A DNA stretch of 64,000 bases from Rubrobacter_A sp965214435 (GTDB lineage: Bacteria; Actinomycetota; Rubrobacteria; Rubrobacterales; Rubrobacteraceae), in NCBI GenBank assembly GCA_965214435.1, contig OZ243960.1, positions 806,001 to 870,000 on the forward strand, given 5' to 3'. Within the stretch, counting starts at the first letter, position 1. Every line of letters starts with the position of its first letter. Both the position numbers and the translations under genes were made by a program. Positions 49,471-56,875 of this stretch are shown here, piece by piece. The notes below the pieces were generated by a model. The model was not told the origin of the DNA and ran no database searches. It saw nothing but the letters and a program-made list of their open reading frames with translations.

Positions 49471-49910
49471 GACTTAAGCTGCCCCTTGAACCACTCGACA
49501 TTTTGCTGAAGACCCCGTATCGTCCGGTGCGGCTTGGGGTCCAGGCTCCGCAGAATGCTGGCGCCTACCCCGCCGAGTATCGCGGCTATAACGAGCAGTA
49601 CCACGGTCACGATGAGCGCCGAAAGCCACAGGGGTAGAAAGGTGGCTAGCGCGTAGACCCCGGTAAAAGAGAGCAGTATGAGAAACACGAGCGCCACGAC
49701 CCCCGCGGCCGCCAGAAGTCCCGTCGCGATGCCGGCTCTTTTTGCGACCGGTGTCACTTCGCTCTTTGCCAACTCCACCTGCTTGTTGACTAGTTCTTGG
49801 ACCTGCGGTTGCAGAGCCTGTACGATCTCCTTGATGCTACGGTCGGACGGCCCCGACTCATCCCGCAACTCCTTAGAGAACTCCTCCACCCGTTCTCGCT
49901 GGTCTGTCAC
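49467..49910 (-). CDS. Actinobacterial Holin-X / phage holin superfamily protein
   Basis: A 147-residue protein with a charged helical N-terminus (about 1-55), two transmembrane helices (GLLAAAGVVALVFLILLSF and LSALIVTVVLLVIAAILGG) and a short C-terminal tail. This is the DUF1469/Holin-X arrangement common in Actinobacteria. It is not a phage gene by context: the neighbours are chromosomal and DUF3618 is the usual partner. Function unknown, probably membrane-curvature or stress related. Confidence 0.85.
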   Translation of the reverse strand: MTDQRERVEEFSKELRDESGPSDRSIKEIVQALQPQVQELVNKQVELAKSEVTPVAKRAGIATGLLAAAGVVALVFLILLSFTGVYALATFLPLWLSALIVTVVLLVIAAILGGVGASILRSLDPKPHRTIRGLQQNVEWFKGQLKS

Positions 49911-50167
49911 CGCTGCTCCTCTCTTGACGACTTGCTATCCTGAACGCCAGACTACCAATATTACGGATCAAATTACCAGTTTTCATTAATACCCGCATTT
50001 GAACGTTTGTAATCCTTTCTACATCCTGACACACTGATCTCCTGACAGTGTTCGTACGCAACACAACATAAAGCCCTTTTTGTTTACCGGCCGCGTCTGG
50101 TGGGTAGTAGACCTGTAAGGCAGAAGTTTTGTTCTAAGACACATGGTTCCCTCTCGGAGGAGGACAG

Positions 50168-50914
50168 TTGAAACTGCACGCGGCTCTCGGCGTAGGACCG
50201 GGAGATATCGCAGCTTTTGTTGGCGCGGGGGGCAAATCCAGCGCCATCATCACGGTTGCCCAGGAGCTTGTAGAGGCGGGATCCACGGTACTCGTCGTGC
50301 CCACGACGAAGATGTTCTTGGACGAAACGGAGAAGATAGGGCCCGTAGCAGTCTCGGAGGACCTCGACGAGCTTTGCTCGGAAAGCGCGGATAAGCTCGG
50401 CGACACTCCAAGGGCGGTGGTCGTGGGGAACGGCCTAATCTCCGGGGAGCGCATCGGGGGAGTGGAACCCGGGTGGGTCGAGCCTCTAGCAAAGCTCGCT
50501 GAAGTAGTACTCGTGGAGGCTGACGGTTCCCGGCGGCGGCCGCTAAAAGGCACGGCCGCTCACGAGCCGCTGCTCCCGGAAAACCCGACGGTGGTCGTGG
50601 CCGTCGGCGGCATCTGGGCCCTCGGCAAGCCCGTCGAGGATGAGTTCGTGCACCGTCCCGAAGCATTTTCCGACATTACCGGCGTAGGCTCCGGCCACAG
50701 AATAACCGCCCGGGCCTTTGCAACCGCCCTCGTGAAAGGCTCCCTGGGCTCGGTGCCTTCTGACGTCCAACGAGCCGTGCTCCTTACCGGTGTCGAGCCT
50801 GGCCGTCCCATGTTCGAGGCTTCTACTATAGCCCGCGAACTCTGGCGCTACGGCGTATTCAGGGTAGTACTCTCCTCCATCCCGAAAAACCCCTGTCAGG
50901 TCTGGGCTTTGTAG
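50168..50914 (+). CDS. yqeC: Selenium cofactor biosynthesis protein YqeC
   Basis: A 248-residue YqeC-family protein, implicated in making selenium-dependent molybdenum hydroxylases. It has a P-loop-like FVGAGGKSSAI near the N-terminus, VPTTKMFL, a central VLVEADGSRRRPLKGTAAHEP motif, and a late VLLTGVEPGRP segment. The TTG start has GGAGGAC upstream. The expected partners (selD, mocA-like and xdh-type hydroxylase) are not in the window, so a genome check is needed before assuming selenium use. Confidence 0.87.
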   Translation: MKLHAALGVGPGDIAAFVGAGGKSSAIITVAQELVEAGSTVLVVPTTKMFLDETEKIGPVAVSEDLDELCSESADKLGDTPRAVVVGNGLISGERIGGVEPGWVEPLAKLAEVVLVEADGSRRRPLKGTAAHEPLLPENPTVVVAVGGIWALGKPVEDEFVHRPEAFSDITGVGSGHRITARAFATALVKGSLGSVPSDVQRAVLLTGVEPGRPMFEASTIARELWRYGVFRVVLSSIPKNPCQVWAL

Positions 50915-50955
50915 ACCAAACCCTGGTAAGGTGCTGTGTACCAGTGTAGAGGTTC

Positions 50956-50981
50956 GTGCTATTGTTGCGTTCTAATAGCAC
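50956..50981. promoter_or_regulatory. Inverted repeat upstream of the GntR gene
   Basis: GTGCTATT (50956-50963) and AATAGCAC (50974-50981) are perfect inverted copies separated by 10 bases, about 30 bases before the GntR start. The half-site length, spacing and position fit an autoregulatory operator of a GntR dimer. Confidence 0.6.
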
Positions 50982-51009
50982 ATAAACTCAGGGTGGGGAG
51001 GTTTCACTG

Positions 51010-51393
51010 GTGGCCGTTAGTTTAGATGTAGACCAGAAAAGTGGGGTCCCGATCTACGTTCAGCTCGTGGGACAGGTTCAGCGTGCCGTGGAGGTCGGTA
51101 GGCTGAACGCCGGAGACCGGCTGCCGACCGTACGGAAGCTGGCGCAGGACCTCCGGATCGCACCGAACACCATCGTCAAAGCTTACGGGGAACTGCAGCG
51201 CATGGGCCTTATCGAGAGCCGGCCGGGTGTGGGCACCGTAATAGTCGAAAGCTCCGGCGTGTCCCGCGAAGAGCGGGCCGCGGCGTTAGAGAAGAGGCTG
51301 CGGGAACTCGTGCGAGACGCGGCTGGTCTCGGGATGACCGAGGACGACCTGTGGTCCCTAGTTGACGAGGAGTTCGAGCAACTTCAAGGGTAA
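51010..51393 (+). CDS. YtrA-subfamily GntR transcriptional regulator
   Basis: A 127-residue GntR protein of the short YtrA type, with a winged helix (VPIYVQLVGQVQRAVEVG, NAGDRLPTVRKLAQDLRIAPNT) and only a small C-terminal dimerisation helix pair. Such regulators usually control ABC transporters encoded next to them; none is here, and the next gene is an M20 amidohydrolase behind a terminator. The GTG start follows GGGGAGG. A matching inverted repeat lies upstream. Confidence 0.9.
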   Translation: MAVSLDVDQKSGVPIYVQLVGQVQRAVEVGRLNAGDRLPTVRKLAQDLRIAPNTIVKAYGELQRMGLIESRPGVGTVIVESSGVSREERAAALEKRLRELVRDAAGLGMTEDDLWSLVDEEFEQLQG

Positions 51394-51400
51394 TTCCAGG

Positions 51401-51530
51401 AGCCGGGCCAGTCACGGTTCATCAATTCTTCAGGTTCCTGTATGAGCCCGGCTGACGTTTGAGTTGTCCGGTAGCTCGTCTTTGTCTGCGGGTGCAAAGC
51501 CCGAAGGCCGGGTGGCCCGGCCTCTTGTAA
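51401..51530 (+). terminator. Hairpins between GntR and the M20 gene
   Basis: GGCCGGG (51506-51512) pairs with CCCGGCC (51516-51522) around a TGG loop and is followed by TCTTGT, a good intrinsic terminator. Upstream, AGCCGGGC (51401-51408) and GCCCGGCT (51446-51453) can form a longer-range stem. Confidence 0.6.
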
Positions 51531-51577
51531 ACTCAGGGTTCAGATAGATGCTCGCATAGAACAGAGGAGGCTTTTCG

Positions 51578-52762
51578 ATGGATCTGGCACGCGGTTTTGA
51601 GGGGCTTACGGAGCAGGTAAGGGAGAGCGTAGGAGAAGACCTGGTAGCTTTGCGGCGCGAGATTCACCAGGAACCGGAGCTCGGCTTTGATACGGAGAAG
51701 ACCGCCGAGAAAGTCCTCGCCGCCCTCGACGGCCTGCCGCTCGACATTCAGACCGGCGTCGCCGAGAACGGCATAGTAGCCACCCTGCAGGGCGGGGGAG
51801 AAGGTCCCACGGTCGGCCTGCGCGCCGACATGGACGCCCTGCCGATCCACGAGGAGACGGGCCTGCCGTTCGCCTCGGCGTCCGACGGCAAAATGCACGC
51901 CTGCGGCCACGACGGTCATACCACCATGCTGGTCGGGGCGGCCCGCACCCTCTGCGAAGACTCTGTCCGGGAGCGGCTTAACGGGACCGTGAAGTTTATC
52001 TTCCAGCCCGCCGAGGAGGGTGGTGGCGGTGGCCGGGTCATGGTCGAGGAGGGGGTTGCGGACGGACTGGACTCCATTTTCGCGCTGCACCTGTGGCCGG
52101 GGCTCCCGTTCGGGACGGCCTCGACAAAACCCGGCGCTGTTATGGCGGCCGCTGACGCGTTCGAGATGACCATCCGTGGCCGGGGCGGGCACGGAGCCAT
52201 GCCGCACCTGACGGCGGACGCCGTGGCGATAGCGGCCCAGGTCGTGACCGCGCTGCAAACCATCGTCGCCCGGGAAGTCAATCCGGTCGAGTCCGCGGTA
52301 CTGACTGTCGGGAAGATCTCTTCCGGCTCCGCCTTCAACATTATCCCGGAGACAGCAGACCTCGCCGGTACGGTCCGTACCCTCGACCCTGACCTCCGCG
52401 AGCGCATACCCGAGCGGATAGAAGAACTGGCCCGGGGCATAGCCCGCGGGATGCGCGGCGACGCTGAACTCGACTACCGATTCTCTTACCCCGTTACCCG
52501 AAACGACCCGGAAGCCGCCCGCAAGGCTCTCGACGTCGCCCGCGGTCTGTTCGGGAAAGAAAGCGTGGTGGAGGCCGACGCTCCTTCGATGGGTGGGGAA
52601 GACTTCGCGTTCCTGTTGGAGAAAGTCCCGGGGGCCTACGTCTGGCTCGGCATCGGGGAGGACGCCTCCGGGCTCCACACCCCGACCTTCGGCTTTGACG
52701 AGGATATCCTGCCGCGCGGCGCGGCCCTGCTCTCGGCGCTCGCCCTGGAGTCGCTCTCTTAG
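51578..52762 (+). CDS. M20 family amidohydrolase
   Basis: A 394-residue metal-dependent amidohydrolase of the N-acyl-amino-acid/hippurate hydrolase type (M20D). Metal ligands are seen in MHACGHDGHTTMLVGAAR, QPAEEGGGGGRVMVEEG (catalytic Glu pair) and FALHLWP, and near the C-terminus in SMGGEDFAFLLE. The dimerisation (lid) domain lies between (GRGGHGAMPHLTADAV). Likely substrates are N-acetylated amino acids, indole-acetyl conjugates or small peptides. The ATG start has AGAGGAGG upstream. Confidence 0.92.
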   Translation: MDLARGFEGLTEQVRESVGEDLVALRREIHQEPELGFDTEKTAEKVLAALDGLPLDIQTGVAENGIVATLQGGGEGPTVGLRADMDALPIHEETGLPFASASDGKMHACGHDGHTTMLVGAARTLCEDSVRERLNGTVKFIFQPAEEGGGGGRVMVEEGVADGLDSIFALHLWPGLPFGTASTKPGAVMAAADAFEMTIRGRGGHGAMPHLTADAVAIAAQVVTALQTIVAREVNPVESAVLTVGKISSGSAFNIIPETADLAGTVRTLDPDLRERIPERIEELARGIARGMRGDAELDYRFSYPVTRNDPEAARKALDVARGLFGKESVVEADAPSMGGEDFAFLLEKVPGAYVWLGIGEDASGLHTPTFGFDEDILPRGAALLSALALESLS

Positions 52763-52786
52763 GAGCGCCGGATCGGGGTGCGTAAC

Positions 52787-53386
52787 CTAAGTTTCTGGGC
52801 GGTTGACGAGCAACGACCACGCCTCCTCCGGACCGGTCAAAAGCAGCAGGATCAACAACAGCGCAACGAGCGGTAATAGCGCGCCGAGCGCGGCCCTGCG
52901 CCAGCCGAGCCCGAGAGTCTGCTTTACGGCGACGGTCGACACGCCGGCGAAATAGGGGAGGACCAAAAGGGGAGCGTAGGGTATCCAGAGCGCGATCCCG
53001 ATGCCCGTAGCGTACCCGAGGGCGCGGAACAGGGGACCGAAAAGCTCCCGCGAAGGAGTGCCGTTCAGGATAAAAAGCACGAGGGCCGTAAACCCGGCTA
53101 CGAGCAGCGGGCCGAGTACGAGCGCCACGACGAGCCCGACGGCGGAGCCGTAAAGAAGACCGTAGTTAAACTCCCGGACCCAGACCGCCTGTAACAGGGA
53201 CGCAAAAACCAGGTTCAGAAACAGTATGGTAGAAGCGAAGAGCGCCGGACGGATGTAGCCACCGTCGGAGTCCAGAGCCTTAAAGAACCTGCCCGGAGAG
53301 AACCACACCTCCCGGAGGACACCCGAAAAGCCCTCCGGAGCGCCGTAACTCGAAGCCTCCCGCCGGTTGTTGTATCCCCGAGCCAT
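52787..53386 (-). CDS. YIP1 family membrane protein
   Basis: A 199-residue membrane protein of the Yip1 type with about five helices. The family-typical entry is VLREVWFSPGRFFKALD, and the hydrophobic core starts with PALFASTILFLNLVFASLL. Yip1-like bacterial proteins have no assigned biochemical role. It precedes no obvious operon partner; the cupin gene lies 27 bases upstream on the same strand, so co-transcription is possible. Confidence 0.8.
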   Translation of the reverse strand: MARGYNNRREASSYGAPEGFSGVLREVWFSPGRFFKALDSDGGYIRPALFASTILFLNLVFASLLQAVWVREFNYGLLYGSAVGLVVALVLGPLLVAGFTALVLFILNGTPSRELFGPLFRALGYATGIGIALWIPYAPLLVLPYFAGVSTVAVKQTLGLGWRRAALGALLPLVALLLILLLLTGPEEAWSLLVNRPET

Positions 53387-53413
53387 CGCTAGCGGCCGCC
53401 GCGAGTCAGAGTG

Positions 53414-53776
53414 TTAAGGCCCGGTACGGCCGTAGACGTCTTCCAGGCGGACAATGTCGGCCTCGTCAAAGCTGCCGAAGGAGATCTCCAGCACCCTCAC
53501 CCTCTTCTCCGTGCTGTTGGAGAGCCGGTGAAGGGTCCCCCGCGGGATGTACAGTTCCTCCTCGGTCGCCGGCTCTAAAACCTCTTCCCCGAGCTCTACG
53601 GTAGCTCCGGGGTCCAGGACTACCCACAGTTCATCGCGCTGGTCGTGGTACTGGCGGGAGAGGACGCCGCCGGGGGCTACGGTTATGATCTTGACGGTCG
53701 AGGGGATGTTGTGCGTGTACTGCTCGAACCTTCCCCACGGCTTGTCTACCTTTAACGAAGCTGGTTTGTAATCCAC
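53414..53776 (-). CDS. Cupin related to the mannose-6-phosphate isomerase type II C-terminal domain
   Basis: A 120-residue single-domain cupin. The start KPWGRFEQYTHN and the metal-binding QYHDQRDELWVVLDPGA and YIPRGTLHRLSN motifs match the isomerase half of bifunctional mannose-1-phosphate guanylyltransferase/isomerase (ManC type). As a stand-alone protein it could interconvert mannose-6-phosphate and fructose-6-phosphate. The GTG start has AAAGGAGG. No guanylyltransferase gene is adjacent. Confidence 0.88.
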   Translation of the reverse strand: MDYKPASLKVDKPWGRFEQYTHNIPSTVKIITVAPGGVLSRQYHDQRDELWVVLDPGATVELGEEVLEPATEEELYIPRGTLHRLSNSTEKRVRVLEISFGSFDEADIVRLEDVYGRTGP

Positions 53777-53963
53777 GACGCCTCCTTTCTAGCCCTGTAA
53801 CTCTAAACGGATTCTAAATTATTCCGGCGCGCCGAGACCGGCGCAAACAAAAAGCTATTCCCCAATAGAGATACCACGAAACCTCCGGGACCGGCCGGTG
53901 TGGACGCAGGGTTGGCGTTGTGGCACCCTCCTGTAAGAAAGATAAAGCCGAAAGGAGATAGCG

Positions 53964-54329
53964 TTGCCGAAGCTTGAGGTAGAGGGGGCTGGCTCGTTTG
54001 ATGTCGAGGACGGCAAGCGGCTGGTGCTGGCGATAGAGGAAGATGCAGGTCTCGACATCCTGCACCGCTGCGGCGCCTACGCGAAATGCACCACCTGCCG
54101 GATAGAGTACCTCGAAGGCGAGCCGGAGCAGATGACCCAGGCGGAGTTAGAGGTTCTCGAAAAGCGGGAGTTGCTGGGACAGGTCCGGCTCGCGTGCCAG
54201 GCTGTCTGCGACCGCGACATGAAGGTGCGGGTCCCGATGACCGTAAGCTCCACCGGCCTCGACGGCCCCGGAGCCGAGCCGGAAAAAGACATCACACCTC
54301 CCCCCGAATGGGTCGATAAACCAGCCTAG
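53964..54329 (+). CDS. Plant-type [2Fe-2S] ferredoxin
   Basis: A 121-residue ferredoxin. Cluster ligands Cys36, Cys42, Cys45 (CGAYAKCTTC) and Cys78 (RLACQ) show the CX5CX2C plus Cys spacing found in adrenodoxin-like and bacterial-type [2Fe-2S] proteins. The fold starts PKLEVEGAGSFDVEDG. The C-terminal 30 residues are acidic, Pro-rich and probably disordered. The TTG start follows AAAGGAGA. The redox partner is unknown. A strong terminator follows, overlapping the XRE gene on the other strand. Confidence 0.92.
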   Translation: MPKLEVEGAGSFDVEDGKRLVLAIEEDAGLDILHRCGAYAKCTTCRIEYLEGEPEQMTQAELEVLEKRELLGQVRLACQAVCDRDMKVRVPMTVSSTGLDGPGAEPEKDITPPPEWVDKPA

Positions 54330-54335
54330 ACTTTT

Positions 54336-54605
54336 CTAAAACCCGGCTTTTTTACGGCCCGGTTTTCCGGGCCTCTTTTCTTCACCTTCTGTACTATCCT
54401 GTGGTCCTTCGACGTTACCCCGGACCAGAACCTGCGGCTCGACGTTGAGGCCGGCGGCCAGTTTGTGGACCGTCGCCGGGTAAGCTTGGCGCTGGCCGTT
54501 TTCGAGCTTCGAGATAGTATCCCGCGCAACCCCACTCTTCTCCGACAACTGCTGCTGACTCAAAACCGCCCGCTGCCGGAACTCCTTCAAGTGCGGAAGA
54601 TCCAA
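54336..54605 (-). CDS. XRE-type HTH regulator
   Basis: An 89-residue protein with an N-terminal XRE helix-turn-helix (LSQQQLSEKSGVARDTISKL, then the usual ENGQ turn) and a Gly/Lys/Arg-rich basic tail. It has no effector domain. The TTG start follows GGAGG. It is divergent from clpP, whose promoter it may control, and its 3' end contains the terminator of the convergent ferredoxin gene. The basic tail could bind DNA non-specifically. Confidence 0.85.
   Translation of the reverse strand: MDLPHLKEFRQRAVLSQQQLSEKSGVARDTISKLENGQRQAYPATVHKLAAGLNVEPQVLVRGNVEGPQDSTEGEEKRPGKPGRKKAGF
54356..54380 (+). terminator. Intrinsic terminator of the ferredoxin gene
   Basis: GGCCCGG (54356-54362), TTTT, CCGGGCC (54367-54373) and the tail TCTTTTC make a textbook terminator. 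It lies inside the last 45 bases of the XRE coding region on the opposite strand. Confidence 0.85.
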
Positions 54606-54678
54606 CTTAACCTCCTTATTTCCGCATCACTGCAAAAAACTTGCCAAAACACTACATAAGTGCTACTTTATGACGAAG

Positions 54679-54684
54679 TATAAT
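54679..54684 (+). promoter_or_regulatory. TATAAT -10 box of clpP
   Basis: A perfect TATAAT lies 28 bases before the GTG start at 54712 and downstream of the in-frame ATG at 54670, so a transcript from it cannot use that ATG. A 5-bp inverted repeat, TACTT/AAGTA, overlaps its 5' side. No consensus -35 is seen, which suggests an activator such as a ClgR-like protein. Confidence 0.55.
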
Positions 54685-54711
54685 TTACCGACGGCTAAAA
54701 AGGAGAAGACA

Positions 54712-55326
54712 GTGGATTATGACCCGAGGTTGGTAATACCGTACGTAACGGAGACGAGTCCGCGGGGCGAGCGGACGATGGACATCTACTCGCGGCTGTT
54801 GTCGGACCGGATCATCTTTCTGGGTACGCCGGTGGTGGATGAGGTTGCGAACTCCATTATGGCGCAGCTCTTGCACCTCGACAGTGAGGACCCCGAGCAA
54901 GACATCAACCTGTACATAAACTCCCCCGGTGGCAGCGTTACCGCGGGGATGGCGATCTACGACACCATGCGGTTCGTGAACTGCGACGTGTCCACCACGG
55001 CGCTCGGCATGGCGGCCTCGATGGGAGCGTTCCTCCTGGCGGCCGGAGCCAAGGGCAAGCGCAATGCCCTGCCGAACACGCGGGTACTCTTGCACCAGCC
55101 GAGCGTCGGCGGTCTCGCCGGGCAGGCTTCAGATGTGCAGATACACGCCGAAGAGTTGATCCGGACCAAGCGGCGGCTAAACGAGATCCTGGCAGAGAAC
55201 ACCGGACAGGACTTCGAGAAGATAGAGCGCGACACCGACCGCGACTACATGCTAAGCCCCGAAGAAGCCGTCGAGTACGGCGTCATAGACAACGTGGTCC
55301 GTCCTCACGGCGCGCGAGCCTCGTAG
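54712..55326 (+). CDS. clpP: ATP-dependent Clp protease proteolytic subunit
   Basis: ClpP forms the barrel-shaped protease that degrades unfolded and tagged proteins with ClpX or ClpC. The catalytic Ser is in GMAASMGAFLL, His in LLHQPSVGGL, and Asp in the ERDTDRDYML region. The N-terminal VIPYVTETSPRGERTMDIYS is standard. GTG 54712, preceded by AAAAGGAG, is preferred over ATG 54670, which has no ribosome site and lies upstream of the -10 box. At 204 residues it has normal length. No clpX or second clpP follows, unlike many Actinobacteria. Confidence 0.94.
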   Translation: MDYDPRLVIPYVTETSPRGERTMDIYSRLLSDRIIFLGTPVVDEVANSIMAQLLHLDSEDPEQDINLYINSPGGSVTAGMAIYDTMRFVNCDVSTTALGMAASMGAFLLAAGAKGKRNALPNTRVLLHQPSVGGLAGQASDVQIHAEELIRTKRRLNEILAENTGQDFEKIERDTDRDYMLSPEEAVEYGVIDNVVRPHGARAS

Positions 55327-55340
55327 AGCCCGAGTAGATT

Positions 55341-55366
55341 GGCCGCCGGAGTAGTTTTCGGCGGCC
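55341..55366 (+). terminator. Hairpin after clpP
   Basis: GGCCGCCG (55341-55348) pairs with CGGCGGCC (55359-55366) around a T-rich loop. There is no T-tract after the stem, so it may be an mRNA-stabilising 3' structure or weak terminator. Confidence 0.5.
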
Positions 55367-55384
55367 GTCATCGGATAGAAGATC

Positions 55385-55804
55385 ATGGACCTCGCGCGCG
55401 AGTACCTCCACAGCCGGCGTGGCTACCGTCTCGGAACCTGGTGCTGCTGGCTCCGCATCTACGAGGGTGCAACGGGTGATGCCCCGGTCGTGGTGTGTAG
55501 CGAGCCGTCGGAGGTAGGTAGCTCCGGGATGACCGAAGTCTCACCGTATCTAGCGGCGGAGGTCCTGGAGGAATACTTCGTCGAAAACCTCCCCGATTTG
55601 CCGCGGCCTATGCTCTGGATCGAGCACCGTCCCGGCCGCGGCCGGAGCCCGGAACGCTATCGCCTGCTCACCTTCCCATCGTACATCCCCCAGTACGAGG
55701 GCGCTGGTTTCATCCGGCGCGTAACCCTCGGTACGCCGCGCCGCGAAAAGCTCTCCGCCGCAGAAGTCGCCGCCCTGACCGGGGAAAGCGCTTCAGGGAT
55801 CTGA
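55385..55804 (+). CDS. Hypothetical protein
   Basis: A 139-residue soluble protein with no recognised family. It has an aromatic, Cys-containing segment (LGTWCCWLRIYEG), an acidic helix (YLAAEVLEEYFVENLP), a short Arg-rich patch (EHRPGRGRSPERY), and a hydrophobic-beta stretch (LLTFPSYIPQYEGAGFIRRV). The ATG start has a weak site. The next gene starts 11 bases after its stop, so it may be in the same transcript as the reductase. Function unknown. Confidence 0.65.
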   Translation: MDLAREYLHSRRGYRLGTWCCWLRIYEGATGDAPVVVCSEPSEVGSSGMTEVSPYLAAEVLEEYFVENLPDLPRPMLWIEHRPGRGRSPERYRLLTFPSYIPQYEGAGFIRRVTLGTPRREKLSAAEVAALTGESASGI

Positions 55805-55815
55805 AGGGAGCGACC

Positions 55816-56814
55816 ATGCGGGTACTGGTAATCGGCGGCACGAACTTTATAGGGCCACCTGTGGTGAGAAGCCTCGTGGAAGGCGGTCACGAGGTAACCG
55901 CCTTCCACCGGGGCCGGACGGATAACGGGCTACCGCCGGATGTAGAGCGTATCCTGGGCGACAGGAAAGACCTCGCAAGCTTCTCGGAAGAGTTCGAGCG
56001 TCTATCCCCGGAGGTGGTGCTCGACATGGTCCCGATGAACGAGCGGGACGGGCGGGCGCTTATGGAGACTTTCAGTGGGATCGCCGGTCGGGTGGTCGCC
56101 ATCAGCAGCCAGGATGTGTACCGGGCTTATGACATAGTGCGCCGTCGCCACCCCGGACCGCCGGACCCGATACCGCTAACCGAAGATTCCCCGCTCCGGG
56201 AAAGGCTATATCCCTACGGACGCGAAGGTGTAGAAGAGTATGAGAAGATCCTGGTCGAAAAAGCTGTTATGGACGACCCTGACCTATCCGCCACCGTGCT
56301 GCGGCTGCCAGCGGTCTACGGTCCAGGAGATTTTCAGCACCGCCTGTTCCCATACCTCAAGCGCATGGACGACGGGCGGCCGGTGATCCCGCAGGAAGAA
56401 GGGATGTCCGGCTGGCGCTGGACCCACGGCTATGTCGAGAACGTGGCCGACGCTATAGTTCTAGCCGTAAAGAACGGCCGGGCCGCGAACCGCATCTACA
56501 ACGTCGGCGAGCCTGATCCTCTACCCTGGGCCGAGTGGGTGCGGAGCATCAGCCGCGTCGCGGGCTGGAGCAGCGAAATAAAAGAAGTCCCCGCCGGGTC
56601 CCTGCCGAACAACCCGATGGCGGGCGCTAACCCGGACCAGCACCTGGTCGTGGACACGGCTCGTATCCGGCAGGAGTTAGGTTACGAGGAGAAAGTATCC
56701 CGCGAGGAAGCCCTCCGGCGGACCGTCGCCTGGGAGCGGGAAAATCCGCCGGAGGATATAGACCCCGGTAGCTTCGACTACGCCGCCGAGGATGCCGTGC
56801 TGGCCGGGCTGTAG
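55816..56814 (+). CDS. NAD-dependent epimerase/dehydratase (atypical extended SDR)
   Basis: A 332-residue Rossmann-fold protein. The N-terminal nucleotide motif is VLVIGGTNFIGPPVV, VVAISSQDVYR holds the Ser region, and YPYGREGVEEYEK carries a possible Tyr/Lys pair, although its spacing is not classical. RWTHGYVENVADAIVLAVK and YNVGEPDPLPWAEWV are typical of nucleoside-diphosphate-sugar epimerase relatives. It belongs with atypical extended SDRs that include CSP41-like proteins; no substrate can be named. ATG start with GGGAG upstream. Confidence 0.88.
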   Translation: MRVLVIGGTNFIGPPVVRSLVEGGHEVTAFHRGRTDNGLPPDVERILGDRKDLASFSEEFERLSPEVVLDMVPMNERDGRALMETFSGIAGRVVAISSQDVYRAYDIVRRRHPGPPDPIPLTEDSPLRERLYPYGREGVEEYEKILVEKAVMDDPDLSATVLRLPAVYGPGDFQHRLFPYLKRMDDGRPVIPQEEGMSGWRWTHGYVENVADAIVLAVKNGRAANRIYNVGEPDPLPWAEWVRSISRVAGWSSEIKEVPAGSLPNNPMAGANPDQHLVVDTARIRQELGYEEKVSREEALRRTVAWERENPPEDIDPGSFDYAAEDAVLAGL

Positions 56815-56875
56815 AATGCCCTTCTAGGAACGAGTATCCGGGGCCTCGCCGGTCTCCGGGTGTAGCCTGCGACAG

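Noticed and set aside
49467..49910. Phage holin, and so a possible prophage
   Set aside because: The protein is the chromosomal Actinobacterial Holin-X type, coupled to DUF3618; no other phage genes are present.
51533..52678. Open frame of 381 codons opposite the M20 amidohydrolase
   Set aside because: Antisense shadow; M20 motifs on the + strand are complete.
54670..55326. clpP starting at ATG 54670
   Set aside because: No ribosome site, and the ATG lies upstream of the TATAAT box; GTG 54712 has AAAAGGAG.
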